This document shows, one piece after another, positions 36,264-44,072 of a stretch of DNA of 64,000 nt. The notes under the pieces are model-generated. The model did no database searches. It was not told the origin of the DNA and worked only from the letters and a program-made list of their open reading frames with translations. Source of the DNA: Roseobacter sp. MH60115 (GTDB lineage: Bacteria > Pseudomonadota > Alphaproteobacteria > Rhodobacterales > Rhodobacteraceae); NCBI RefSeq assembly GCF_015644665.1, contig NZ_JADOBQ010000013.1:22646-86645 (forward strand). The letters are read 5' to 3'. Each line of letters begins with the position of its first letter. Positions within the stretch are counted from its first letter, which is position 1. A program made the position numbers and the translations under genes.

Positions 36264-38027
36264 CTAGTTGATCATGACCATCGCGCCCTTGACGGTCGTC
36301 TGCCCGCCGGAGCTGACCTCGGCCGTGGCCCCGCCCTTGCCGGTGAACCCGACATCGCCCTCGGCGGTGACATTCATGCCGCTGATGCTGGTGTCGCTGG
36401 TGGCCGCGATGGTCACCGCGCCCGTGGCCGTCAGAGAGATGTCGCCGGGGCTGCTCAGGGCGATCCCGCTGCTGGTCATCTCGATTTTGTTGCCGGTGGA
36501 ATCCTGCAGCGTCACGCTGGTGGCATCATCATCCATCGTCACCTTGTGACCGCCGGGCGTCTCGATGGTGATGATCTTCTTCTCCTCATCGAACGTCAGC
36601 TTCATCGCCTCGCGGGTCACGATGCCCTTGACGAAATTATCCGCTGTCGGGGTCTCCGCCTGCGGGGTCTTGGCATTGTGCACCGACCCCAGCACCACAG
36701 CCGCATTGGGATCGGCATTCAGAAACCCCACCAGCACCTCGTCATCAATCTCCGGCATGAACTGGATGCCCGCATCCTTGGAGGCATAGGGCTGCGCATA
36801 GCGCGCCCAGACCTCCGGGGCCGGGTCCGCGATCATCGGCAGCTTGATCTTGATCCGCATCTTGCTGTCGGGGTCTTCGTCGAGCCTGACCACCTTGCCG
36901 ACCTGCAACCCATGGATCGGCGCGGCCAGCCCGGCGGCACTTTCGCCCTCAAAACCGGGCGTATCCACGTTCCAGCTGTCGGGCAGGCCCAGCATGGCCT
37001 CGGTGGTCCAGGCCCCCTCCTCGATGACCTGCCGCACGCCGCCGACATAGGCATCACCGCTGAAGCGGTCGCCCAGCCCCACCAGTTCGATCACCGCGCC
37101 CGGCACGGCAAGGCCGGAGCCCTGAAAGCTGCAGGTGCCCTGGATCGAGGCCAGCACCGTGCGCAAGGTGCGCGCATCGGTGACAAGTTTCAGATCCGCC
37201 GCCGGGATCTCGCGCGGGGTGTTGATCAGATGGTCGCGCGCACCCAGCACATCGGCCAGATCGGAGGGCGTGTAGTTGCCCCATTTGCCCGTCGCCGGGT
37301 CCTTGCCTTTTTCCTGCACGATCTCCTGAGCCACGGAATCCCAGGCGCTCGCCTGCGCGCCGCCCAGACTGGTCTGGGCATCCACCCGCGCGTCAAAGCT
37401 GATCATATCCACCCCCGGCGTGACCGTCAGCACCGCAGAGCCATCCGCCTCGGGCGGTGCCGAGATGACCTTGCCGTCGCTCACCGTCAGCACATGACCG
37501 TTCCGGTCCGCAAGGCTGCGCAGATAGCCCCAGTCGGTGCAGGCGTGGCGCAGGATGTCGCGCGCCGTATCCGTCGTTGCGGTCACATCCGCCGACAGCC
37601 CTGCGTCCGACAGGATCTGCGCCATGACATCGCTGTCTTTCTTCTGCTCGTAAAACGCGGATTTGCGCGTGTGCGTCAGCTTGGCCGCCTTGTCGATGCA
37701 CGACAGCTCCAGACGCGGCGCGCCCCGGGTGATGCGCAGACGCTTGGCAATGATCACCCCCGTGAAGAGCACCTGATCCGACCCGTCCCCATAGGCGGCG
37801 GCCATGGAAATCTCCGACCCGATCTTGAAATCCGACCCATCCGCCTCGGGAAACTCATTCTCCGCGATGGACCCCGCCATCAGCACCAGCTGCGCCTCGG
37901 GCAGGCGCCCCACGCCCGCGTCCACCTGCACGCGCGCGATCTGCAATTCATCGTCGATTGCGCTGCCCGCCACCTTGATCGTGACCGTGATCGGCCCGTC
38001 GGCGCCGGTATTGGGACTGTCAGCCAT
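36264..38027 (-). CDS. VgrG/gpD-like central spike protein (Afp8-like)
   Basis: 587 residues: N-terminal gp27-like tube-adaptor (about 1-330), OB-fold segment (about 370-450; VGKVVRLDEDPDSKMRIKIKLPMI, DAGIQFMPEIDDEVLVGFLNADPNAAVVLGSVHN) and a C-terminal beta-helix with short repeats (VTLQDSTGNKIEMTSSGIALSSPGDISLTATGAVTI). Trimer forming the membrane-piercing spike between tube and PAAR tip. Nine nucleotides separate it from the LysM gene. Confidence 0.93.
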   Translation of the reverse strand: MADSPNTGADGPITVTIKVAGSAIDDELQIARVQVDAGVGRLPEAQLVLMAGSIAENEFPEADGSDFKIGSEISMAAAYGDGSDQVLFTGVIIAKRLRITRGAPRLELSCIDKAAKLTHTRKSAFYEQKKDSDVMAQILSDAGLSADVTATTDTARDILRHACTDWGYLRSLADRNGHVLTVSDGKVISAPPEADGSAVLTVTPGVDMISFDARVDAQTSLGGAQASAWDSVAQEIVQEKGKDPATGKWGNYTPSDLADVLGARDHLINTPREIPAADLKLVTDARTLRTVLASIQGTCSFQGSGLAVPGAVIELVGLGDRFSGDAYVGGVRQVIEEGAWTTEAMLGLPDSWNVDTPGFEGESAAGLAAPIHGLQVGKVVRLDEDPDSKMRIKIKLPMIADPAPEVWARYAQPYASKDAGIQFMPEIDDEVLVGFLNADPNAAVVLGSVHNAKTPQAETPTADNFVKGIVTREAMKLTFDEEKKIITIETPGGHKVTMDDDATSVTLQDSTGNKIEMTSSGIALSSPGDISLTATGAVTIAATSDTSISGMNVTAEGDVGFTGKGGATAEVSSGGQTTVKGAMVMIN

Positions 38028-38036
38028 CGGTCCCCC

Positions 38037-38729
38037 TCATCGCATCGGCGGAAAGCGCAGCAGCGTATTGGGCTGCAGATCGCGGAAACTATCAAGCTCG
38101 TTGATCCGGGCAATCTCAAGGTATTTGCTGACGTCCTTGTAGACCCGCTGGCACAGGAGCGGCAGCGTATCGCCCTCCTGCACGCGGATCACATGGGTCA
38201 TGTCGGGGGATTTGCGCTTGGCCTCCCGCGCCTCTTCCGCATCGGTCTTGGCCTCAACGAAATCCAGCTTAATCTTGGCCCGCAGCGCGGACCCATCGGG
38301 GTGGAACAGGTTGTAATCCACATTCAACGACGTCAGCCGCCCGAAAAAAGCCTTGAGCCCCTTGCCCCAGATCACCTTGACCGGCGTCGGCTCATGCTCG
38401 TCCCCGTCGTAATCATAGGCAATGGTGCGCAGCTTATCGATCTGCTCGGCCACGGTCACACCGGCGGCATCCGGCACCACACCGGTGCCATCCAGCACGA
38501 TGGTGAACCCCAGCTTTTCAGGCTCTGAGCGGGCGAATTTCGCCACCGGCGCGGACTTGCCAAGCGCGCCCGCCGTGCTGCTGCCCTCGCCCGTGCCGGA
38601 ATATTTCAGCCCGAATGTGTGCGAATAATCCTGCGGGTTGATCGTGGCTTCAAAGGTATTGGCCTCCCCCTTCTGCTCCTTGATCTGCCCGTTCTGGATC
38701 TTGCAGCGGATGATCTTCAGCTTCGCCAT
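38037..38729 (-). CDS. eCIS LysM-domain protein (Afp7-like)
   Basis: 230 residues. N-terminal beta domain (AKLKIIRCKIQNG, FEATINPQDYSHTFG) and C-terminal LysM motif (about 178-228; THVIRVQEGDTLPLLCQRVYKD). In Afp/PVC particles this protein caps or joins the lower tube to the spike; LysM is also present in phage gp53-like proteins and helps assembly rather than cell-wall binding. Confidence 0.9.
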   Translation of the reverse strand: MAKLKIIRCKIQNGQIKEQKGEANTFEATINPQDYSHTFGLKYSGTGEGSSTAGALGKSAPVAKFARSEPEKLGFTIVLDGTGVVPDAAGVTVAEQIDKLRTIAYDYDGDEHEPTPVKVIWGKGLKAFFGRLTSLNVDYNLFHPDGSALRAKIKLDFVEAKTDAEEAREAKRKSPDMTHVIRVQEGDTLPLLCQRVYKDVSKYLEIARINELDSFRDLQPNTLLRFPPMR

Positions 38730-38732
38730 GGA

Positions 38733-38906
38733 TCAGCGATCCTGCGACCGGCGCTGCGCGTCCGCCATCATCTCCCGCATGTCCTCCAGCAGGTCGCGCC
38801 GCATCTCCGCCAGCGCACGCGCCACGTCCACACGCTCCTGCTCGGCGGCCCGCGGGGCGGGGCCGAACTGCCCCTTGACCACCAGCGATCCGATTTCAAT
38901 CGCCAT
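38733..38906 (-). CDS. Small DUF5908-like eCIS protein
   Basis: 57 residues, MAIEIGSLVVKGQFG followed by a charged helix rich in Arg, Glu and Met (VARALAEMRRDLLEDMREMM). Its ATG overlaps the preceding tube-protein stop (TGATG), and it ends 3 nt before the LysM gene. Position, size and the I-x-E/I-x-x-L-V-V-x-G start match DUF5908, a small protein found after tube genes in eCIS clusters; function unknown. Confidence 0.75.
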   Translation of the reverse strand: MAIEIGSLVVKGQFGPAPRAAEQERVDVARALAEMRRDLLEDMREMMADAQRRSQDR

Positions 38907-39361
38907 CACATCATCCTCTTCAAAGTCGTATAGGCCAGCTCGATCGTCTCGATGGCCAATTCGTTTTTCATCGCATCGAAATTCCCGACGCTCCATTTCA
39001 CCGGGAAGGCATTGCCCACCGACCAGGAGGCCACCGGAATCCGCATCTGGTTGAGCAGCGAGACGTTGATGTCCTTGGGCACAATCGCCTCGGCGAAATC
39101 CCCCTCCAGCGTGCTCTTGCACCATTGCACCAGCCCGCTGGCGGCGGTGGTCATCCCGCGTTTCAGCTGCAGATTGCTCCGGGTCGCCGGTTTCGGCAGC
39201 TGATGCACAAAACGGTTCTCGCCCCCCTCCACCAGTGGCTCCAGATCGATGCCACTCTCCAGCCCGCTGACCTCCTGAAACGCCATATCCGGTACTGGCG
39301 GGACCATGCCCACAAACACCACCGAAAAATGAAACGCGACAGGAGGATCAAACAGGTCCAT
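38906..39361 (-). CDS. eCIS tube protein, tube initiator (Afp5-like)
   Basis: 151 residues of the gp19-type tube fold: PVAFHFSVVF, FQEVSGLESGIDLEPLVEGGENRF, LKRGMTT, and C-terminal NAFPVKWSVGNFDAMKNELAIETIELAY. Second tube paralogue; placed next to the small DUF5908-like and LysM genes it probably forms the first ring(s) joining tube to spike. Confidence 0.88.
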   Translation of the reverse strand: MDLFDPPVAFHFSVVFVGMVPPVPDMAFQEVSGLESGIDLEPLVEGGENRFVHQLPKPATRSNLQLKRGMTTAASGLVQWCKSTLEGDFAEAIVPKDINVSLLNQMRIPVASWSVGNAFPVKWSVGNFDAMKNELAIETIELAYTTLKRMM

Positions 39362-39366
39362 GAGGC

Positions 39367-39825
39367 TCAGGCGTTCTCGATCACAAAGCCTTCATGCGCG
39401 ATCTCGATGCTCTCCACCGCGACCTCATTGCCATCGGCCTTCAGATCCGTGCCCGTGACCTTGACCGGAAAGGCGTTCTGCACTTTCCAGACCATCGTCG
39501 GGTTCTGACCCTCATCCAGCAGCGAAATCGTCAGCGCCTTGCGGGTGATCGTGTTCATCTTGATCTCGGCGAACCAGTCCCAGATGGCGTTGTCCTTGGC
39601 GAACACCCCCTTCTTCATGGTGATGTTCGAGGTCTTGATCATGCCGGGCATCTTGATGGTGGAAAATACCGGGTTGTTGCCCGCCCGGTACTCGATGGCC
39701 TCGCTCTCGATGTCGAGGCCCGAGACCTCCTGAAAGGCCAGTTCAGTATCGTCCCACTTGACCTGAAAGTGGAACTTGGGGAGCGGCCAGATGGCCTGCG
39801 TTTGTGCGGAACCGTCGTCTGCCAT
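39367..39825 (-). CDS. eCIS inner tube protein (Afp1-like)
   Basis: 152 residues: FHFQVKWDDTELAFQEVSGLDIESEAIEYRAGNNP, KMPGMIKTSNITMKKGVF, VQNAFPVKVTGTDLKADGNEVAVESIEIAHEGF. Hcp/gp19-like hexamer that stacks inside the sheath as the secreted tube. Shares the NAFPVK-x-x-G segment with its neighbour. Nineteen to twenty nucleotides after the sheath stop. Confidence 0.92.
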   Translation of the reverse strand: MADDGSAQTQAIWPLPKFHFQVKWDDTELAFQEVSGLDIESEAIEYRAGNNPVFSTIKMPGMIKTSNITMKKGVFAKDNAIWDWFAEIKMNTITRKALTISLLDEGQNPTMVWKVQNAFPVKVTGTDLKADGNEVAVESIEIAHEGFVIENA

Positions 39826-39845
39826 GTCTGATTTTCCTCTCTAAC

Positions 39846-42023
39846 TCAGGATTTCTGCATTTGCTGCTGGAAGGTGATCTCGATGAATTCCGCAGGCCGC
39901 GTCACCGCCACCAGCACGGTAATCCGCAGGATGCCTTCCAGAATATCCACCGGCGTCATGGTCTCGCCCAGACCCACATGCACGGAAAACGCATCCGTCG
40001 GCACAGCGCCCGCAAGCCCGCCCTGTTTCCAGACCGAGGTCAGGAAATTCTCGATCATCGACCGCATGGTGACCCAGGTCTGCGCCGTGTTGGGCTCGAA
40101 CACATAGGCCTTGGAGGCGAGCCGGATCGATTCCTCGATCATGATCATGGTCCGGCGCACGTTGATGTAGCGCCAATCCAGGCTGTTACCGTCCAGCGTC
40201 CGCGCGCCCCAGACCAGCGTCCCCTCACCCACGAAAGGCCGGATCGCGTTGATCGACTTGCCGGTGGTGGAAACGTTGAGGTTCTCCTGCTCCTCGTGGC
40301 TGATGTTGACCATCGGCGCCACGACGGAATTCAGCGAGACATTGGCCGGCGCTTTCCAGACCCCCCGGCTGTTGTCGACCATCGTATAGATGCCCGCCAT
40401 CGCCGCCGAGGCGGGCATGGAGTTCATGTAGCCGGTGATCTCGTTCATCACATCCGTGTACATCGGCACCACCGCCCGCAGCGTCTTGTCGATGGTCTCG
40501 GGCGACGGCCCGTCCGTCTCCACCCCATCCTGGCTGTCGTTCATCAGGATGCGGATTTTCTGCGGCGGCTGCACCGCCCCGCCAACCTCGATGGTGTAGC
40601 TGACCGTGGCCTCCGGCCCGACAAAGGCGGGGTCAGGCGCAAAGGTGACCTTGCCGCCGCTGCCCACTTTCCAGGTGCCCACGCCTTCCTCGGTCTTGGC
40701 TTTTCCGGCAGCCGTGTCCGCGTCCACCAGCTTCACGCTGGCCTTGTCGCCATCGGGATGATCCGCCGGGACATCCACCACGACAGAGGTGCCCGCCGCC
40801 ACGGCAGGCGCATCCAGCAGACCGCCGACAACTTCCACCGCAATGGTGCGCGCGTCGGTGGCGATCTCATTCTCATCGGTCACCACAAGGTCGAATTGCC
40901 CCGCGTTGCCCTTCTCGGGATCGTGGATAAAGCTCACCTCGCCCGCTTCCAGCTGCGCCTGGGTAAAGCTGGTCAGCGCATCGGTGGTGCCGGTCTTGAC
41001 CAGCTTGCCCGCCATACCGTCCTCGTCACCCTCGACCAGATAGGTGAGCCCTTCGGCATCGCTCTCGTCGTCACTGGCGCTGATGTCGGTGGTGGTCAGC
41101 GCAATGGTCCCGCCCTTGGGCAGCGACAGGGTGAAATCCCCCATCAGCACCGGCGCCGAGATCCGCTCGATCTCGTGGCGCAGCTCGTCCGATTTGCCGA
41201 CACTGCGGCGCATCAGCCCGATCAGCGTCTTGCGGCTGCCCGGCTCGATATTCTCAAAGGTGAAATCGCGGCTCTGATAGATCGAACTGTCGAGCCACGG
41301 GTAATAGGCCGCGCCGAAATCGAGGTTGTTGATCCCGATGTCATTGCGGAAGGTCGCCACCGGGTTGCCCAGCGGATCGGCCTGCGGCAAGTAGCCGCCC
41401 GACATGTCCAGAATGGCAAAGCGGTTCTTCATGTCGTTGCCGCAGTGCTTCAGCATCGCCTGCTGCACCTTGACCGCGTTCTGCCGCACCAGCCGCGTGG
41501 TCTCGGGGATCACCACCATCGTGGGCTCCGGTTCCTTCTTCAGCCGCGCAATCGCCGCCAGCATCGCTTCGGCGTCGATCTCATCCGCGTCATAGGTGCC
41601 GATGGAGGTCACGTAACAGGCCCCGCCCCCGTTCTGAAAAAACAGCCGCATCGCACCGTAAAGGGCAAAGGCGCGGTTCTTCTGCACCAGCTCATATTGC
41701 TCCTGCCCGCGCGGACCTTGGGTGGTGAACACCGCCCGGGGCAGCGCCGCAGGCTGATCCGCCCCCTTGGCCGACAAGGGCGAGACCCCGTCAAAATCCT
41801 CGTAAGCTTTGATCTCGAAACTCGGCTCCGGCGCGCCACCGAAATAGCTGTGGAACTCCGACATCGAGGTGATCCGCCACGGCGTGCCGTGCAGCGAGAC
41901 ATTCCCGTTCATCGCGGTCTGCGTATAGCCGATAAAAGCAGGCACCGCCGTGGCAACCTGAACGACCGAATTGGGAAACGCACTCTTCTCGACGACATAT
42001 ACACCAGGGGTCTTCATTGCCAT
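39846..42023 (-). CDS. eCIS contractile sheath protein with inserted adhesin-like domains
   Basis: 725 residues. N-terminal sheath start MAMKTPGVYVVEK and C-terminal half (about 500-725; RGVWKAPANVSLNSV, RPFVGEGTLVWGARTLDGN, YINVRRTMIMIEESI, EFIEITF) are typical of phage-type sheaths. Between about 300 and 490 an extra segment holds two beta domains: a cadherin/CSPG-like repeat (SFTQAQLEAGEVSFIHDPEKG) and a CshA-like repeat (GTWKVGSGGKVTFAPDPAFVG). It would face outwards on the sheath. Start set by aaaggagagcccaaa before ATG; an upstream in-frame start is not supported. Only one sheath gene is present. Confidence 0.93.
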   Translation of the reverse strand: MAMKTPGVYVVEKSAFPNSVVQVATAVPAFIGYTQTAMNGNVSLHGTPWRITSMSEFHSYFGGAPEPSFEIKAYEDFDGVSPLSAKGADQPAALPRAVFTTQGPRGQEQYELVQKNRAFALYGAMRLFFQNGGGACYVTSIGTYDADEIDAEAMLAAIARLKKEPEPTMVVIPETTRLVRQNAVKVQQAMLKHCGNDMKNRFAILDMSGGYLPQADPLGNPVATFRNDIGINNLDFGAAYYPWLDSSIYQSRDFTFENIEPGSRKTLIGLMRRSVGKSDELRHEIERISAPVLMGDFTLSLPKGGTIALTTTDISASDDESDAEGLTYLVEGDEDGMAGKLVKTGTTDALTSFTQAQLEAGEVSFIHDPEKGNAGQFDLVVTDENEIATDARTIAVEVVGGLLDAPAVAAGTSVVVDVPADHPDGDKASVKLVDADTAAGKAKTEEGVGTWKVGSGGKVTFAPDPAFVGPEATVSYTIEVGGAVQPPQKIRILMNDSQDGVETDGPSPETIDKTLRAVVPMYTDVMNEITGYMNSMPASAAMAGIYTMVDNSRGVWKAPANVSLNSVVAPMVNISHEEQENLNVSTTGKSINAIRPFVGEGTLVWGARTLDGNSLDWRYINVRRTMIMIEESIRLASKAYVFEPNTAQTWVTMRSMIENFLTSVWKQGGLAGAVPTDAFSVHVGLGETMTPVDILEGILRITVLVAVTRPAEFIEITFQQQMQKS

Positions 42024-42036
42024 TTTGGGCTCTCCT

Positions 42037-42774
42037 TTACCAAAGCGTGACAAAAATATCGGATTGCAGGCGCACAGGCGCGCCCGGGTCCGGAATGGGT
42101 TTGAACGGCGGCGCCGCGCCGGGCAGCACGGAGACCAGCGTCTCCGGCCCGAAAGCACCGGATTTCTGCAGGGCAAAACGCTCGCCGGGCCGCGCCCGGG
42201 CGGCCACCGGGCTGGCGGTGCGGATCACCCGGGCGGGCCTTCCATCGGGCAGGTCCTGCAGGCCCAGATCCTCGAACCGCATATCGCCCGCACTGTCGAT
42301 CACCTCCAGCCCGTCGAGATCGCGCGGGCCCACCAGATGATAGGCCCAATGGCTCTCCACCGCCGCCAGCGCCAGGGTCAGATAACGCAGCCCGTCGGGC
42401 GGTACCGCAATATCCAAAAGGCAGATCTCCGCCCCCAGCGTGCGGGCGGGCGCGGCGGGTGTCGTTTCCGCCGCCTCCGGCAAGCCGACCTCCGCCACCT
42501 CCAGGGGCGCTGTGACGGGAACCGCAGCCCCCCAGACCACACCGCGCGTGACCTGCATCACGTGACCCGATTGCGCCGCGACGGTCAGCTGCACCGCCTC
42601 GGGCCGCGCCTCCGCCTCATCGACCAGCACATACACCACCGCGCCACGCTGGCGCAGCAGGCACGCCGCCCGGCCAAAGCCCTGCGCATCGGTCGGGGTC
42701 ACCACCAGCGGTGGCACATCAGATCCGAAATACGCATGCCGCAGCGACAGGCGCAGTATTTCGGTATAGGCCAT
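42037..42774 (-). CDS. Conserved eCIS-linked protein of unknown function
   Basis: 245 residues, soluble, mixed alpha/beta, rich in Ala, Val and Pro. MAYTEILRLSLRHAYFGSD at the start; ESHWAYHLVG and ARPGERFALQKSG later; it ends in VRLQSDIFVTLW. I do not recognise a family. It overlaps the DUF4255 gene (TGATG) and precedes the sheath by 13 nt, so it is produced with the particle and could be a sheath chaperone or cap. Confidence 0.6.
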   Translation of the reverse strand: MAYTEILRLSLRHAYFGSDVPPLVVTPTDAQGFGRAACLLRQRGAVVYVLVDEAEARPEAVQLTVAAQSGHVMQVTRGVVWGAAVPVTAPLEVAEVGLPEAAETTPAAPARTLGAEICLLDIAVPPDGLRYLTLALAAVESHWAYHLVGPRDLDGLEVIDSAGDMRFEDLGLQDLPDGRPARVIRTASPVAARARPGERFALQKSGAFGPETLVSVLPGAAPPFKPIPDPGAPVRLQSDIFVTLW

Positions 42775-43346
42775 CAGACGGCTTCCTGCTCGGTCCGCTG
42801 CGACGGCGCCGTGATCGTCGGCGTCACACCGGTGACAGCGCCTGCGTCAATCACGACCGAGCGCATCTTGAACATGATCGACGGCACATAGCGCCCGCCC
42901 AGATTGGACCAGAGCTGCGAAATCTCGTCCACGCGCAGGTTGCTGACCTCGACCGTCAGCTGCGACAGCCCCGGCGGCATGTCGGGCGTGTTCTGCGGCG
43001 TGAACACCGGCTGCGCCTGAAAGAACATCAGAGCGGCGGAGACCAGCTTGAGCCCCTCGCCATAAAGCTCCGCATCATGGCCCGAGGCGACGATGAAATA
43101 GATATCCACATGCATCGGCTGCGCCTGCGCCACCGGTCCCGCCCCGCCGCCAGATCGCGATCTGGGCACCGCATCGCGGGAGATATTGGTGAGAAACAGC
43201 GCCAGCCGGTTGCGCGCGGCCTGCGCGGGCTTGCCATCCGCATCGGTCAGTGACGACAGGTTCACCAGGTCTTCGGGCACCGAAAACCGAACCCTGAGAT
43301 GATCGTTCAGCCGATCACGAACGAGTTGCAGTGCCTGGTCAATCAT
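42774..43346 (-). CDS. DUF4255 tail terminator (Afp16-like)
   Basis: 190 residues. MIDQALQLVRDRLNDHLR at the start, LALFLTNISRDA, MHVDIYFIVASG, ALMFFQAQPVFT and LSQLWSNLGGRYVPSIMFKMRSVVID are the DUF4255/Pvc16_N pattern. In Afp, Afp16 ends tube growth and caps the particle. First gene of the eCIS operon; the ATG used here lies 6 nt inside a possible TTG start. An AT-rich palindrome lies 62 nt upstream. Confidence 0.92.
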   Translation of the reverse strand: MIDQALQLVRDRLNDHLRVRFSVPEDLVNLSSLTDADGKPAQAARNRLALFLTNISRDAVPRSRSGGGAGPVAQAQPMHVDIYFIVASGHDAELYGEGLKLVSAALMFFQAQPVFTPQNTPDMPPGLSQLTVEVSNLRVDEISQLWSNLGGRYVPSIMFKMRSVVIDAGAVTGVTPTITAPSQRTEQEAV

Positions 43347-43407
43347 CGACAATATTCCGCGCCCTGCCCGCCTACAAAAACGTGTATGCGGACAGATGAT
43401 TCAACTT

Positions 43408-43421
43408 TAATTTGAATTAAC
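43408..43421. promoter_or_regulatory. Perfect AT palindrome upstream of the eCIS operon
   Basis: TTAATT-TG-AATTAA, 62 nt before the DUF4255 start in the 123-nt gap (43347-43469). The region is AT-rich against a GC-rich background, so it is a likely operator/promoter for the structural operon. Confidence 0.45.
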
Positions 43422-43469
43422 CGTACCGACCCGCCGCTAAAAAGCAAGCTTCCTTTCCCTAACGTAAAG

Positions 43470-44072
43470 TTAACGCACATGGCGCAGGCTTTTGACAAAG
43501 CCGGTCAGCACCAGCCCCGAGGCCAGAAACCACAGCGAGACATAGAGATAGGTGACCAGCAGGAACTGCGCGCTTTCATTCTGTGAAATAATGATATTTG
43601 CCCGGCCCACGATCTCATCCGCGCCGATGACCGACGCCGTGGCAGAGGCCATGATGATGATCAGGAAGTATTGCACCCAGGCAACCCAGAAGGTCTCGCC
43701 CGCGCCCGTGACGCCGGTGCGGCGCTGCTCGAAATAGCCGCGCGCCTGATCCGAGGTGAAACCGATCACCGGAAAGGTCAGCGCCAGCGTTGCCTTGATC
43801 CAGAGCGGCACCGCCATGATCGTCCCGCCGATCGTGACCTCGCTGGGGATCATCGACGCCATGTAGAACAGCAGCACAAAGCTGGGCACATTGCGGCAGA
43901 CATTGGTGCCCAGATGCGCCAGCTGCCCCGCCCCGACCACGCGGCGCGCCCGGAGCCAGCCCAAAACGCCGCCGACCCCTGTGCCCATCGCCATCGACAG
44001 TACCGAGATCAGCAGGTTGGTCCCGAAGCCGCCCGCCAGATAGCCGGTATGGGTCAGCAGCACCTCGATCAT
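43470..44072 (-). CDS. ABC-type amino-acid permease-like membrane protein
   Basis: 200 residues, five or six transmembrane segments, HisM/GlnP-like (TNLLISVLSMAMGTGVGGVLGWLR, NVCRNVPSFVLLFYMASM). The cytoplasmic loop that normally carries the EAA ATPase-docking motif reads TSDQARGYFEQRRTGVTGAGETFW, without EAA-x3-G. Its ATG overlaps the stop of the fusion gene (ATGA). No ATPase gene is present in the window. May be a transporter half that uses a distant ATPase, or a sensor. Confidence 0.75.
   Translation of the reverse strand: MIEVLLTHTGYLAGGFGTNLLISVLSMAMGTGVGGVLGWLRARRVVGAGQLAHLGTNVCRNVPSFVLLFYMASMIPSEVTIGGTIMAVPLWIKATLALTFPVIGFTSDQARGYFEQRRTGVTGAGETFWVAWVQYFLIIIMASATASVIGADEIVGRANIIISQNESAQFLLVTYLYVSLWFLASGLVLTGFVKSLRHVR

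Noticed and set aside
36006..38528. 840-residue open frame on the plus strand opposite the spike and LysM genes
   Set aside because: Arg/His/Pro-rich product without domains, lying wholly opposite well-supported eCIS genes; typical shadow frame in GC-rich DNA.
39804..42050. 748-residue open frame on the plus strand opposite the sheath gene
   Set aside because: Antisense shadow of the sheath, His/Arg-rich, no recognisable motif.
19595..43346. Prophage or T6SS
   Set aside because: No capsid, portal, terminase, lysis or integrase genes, and no TssJ, TssL, TssM or ClpV. DUF4255, CIS_TMP, Afp15-like ATPase and DUF4157 identify an eCIS.
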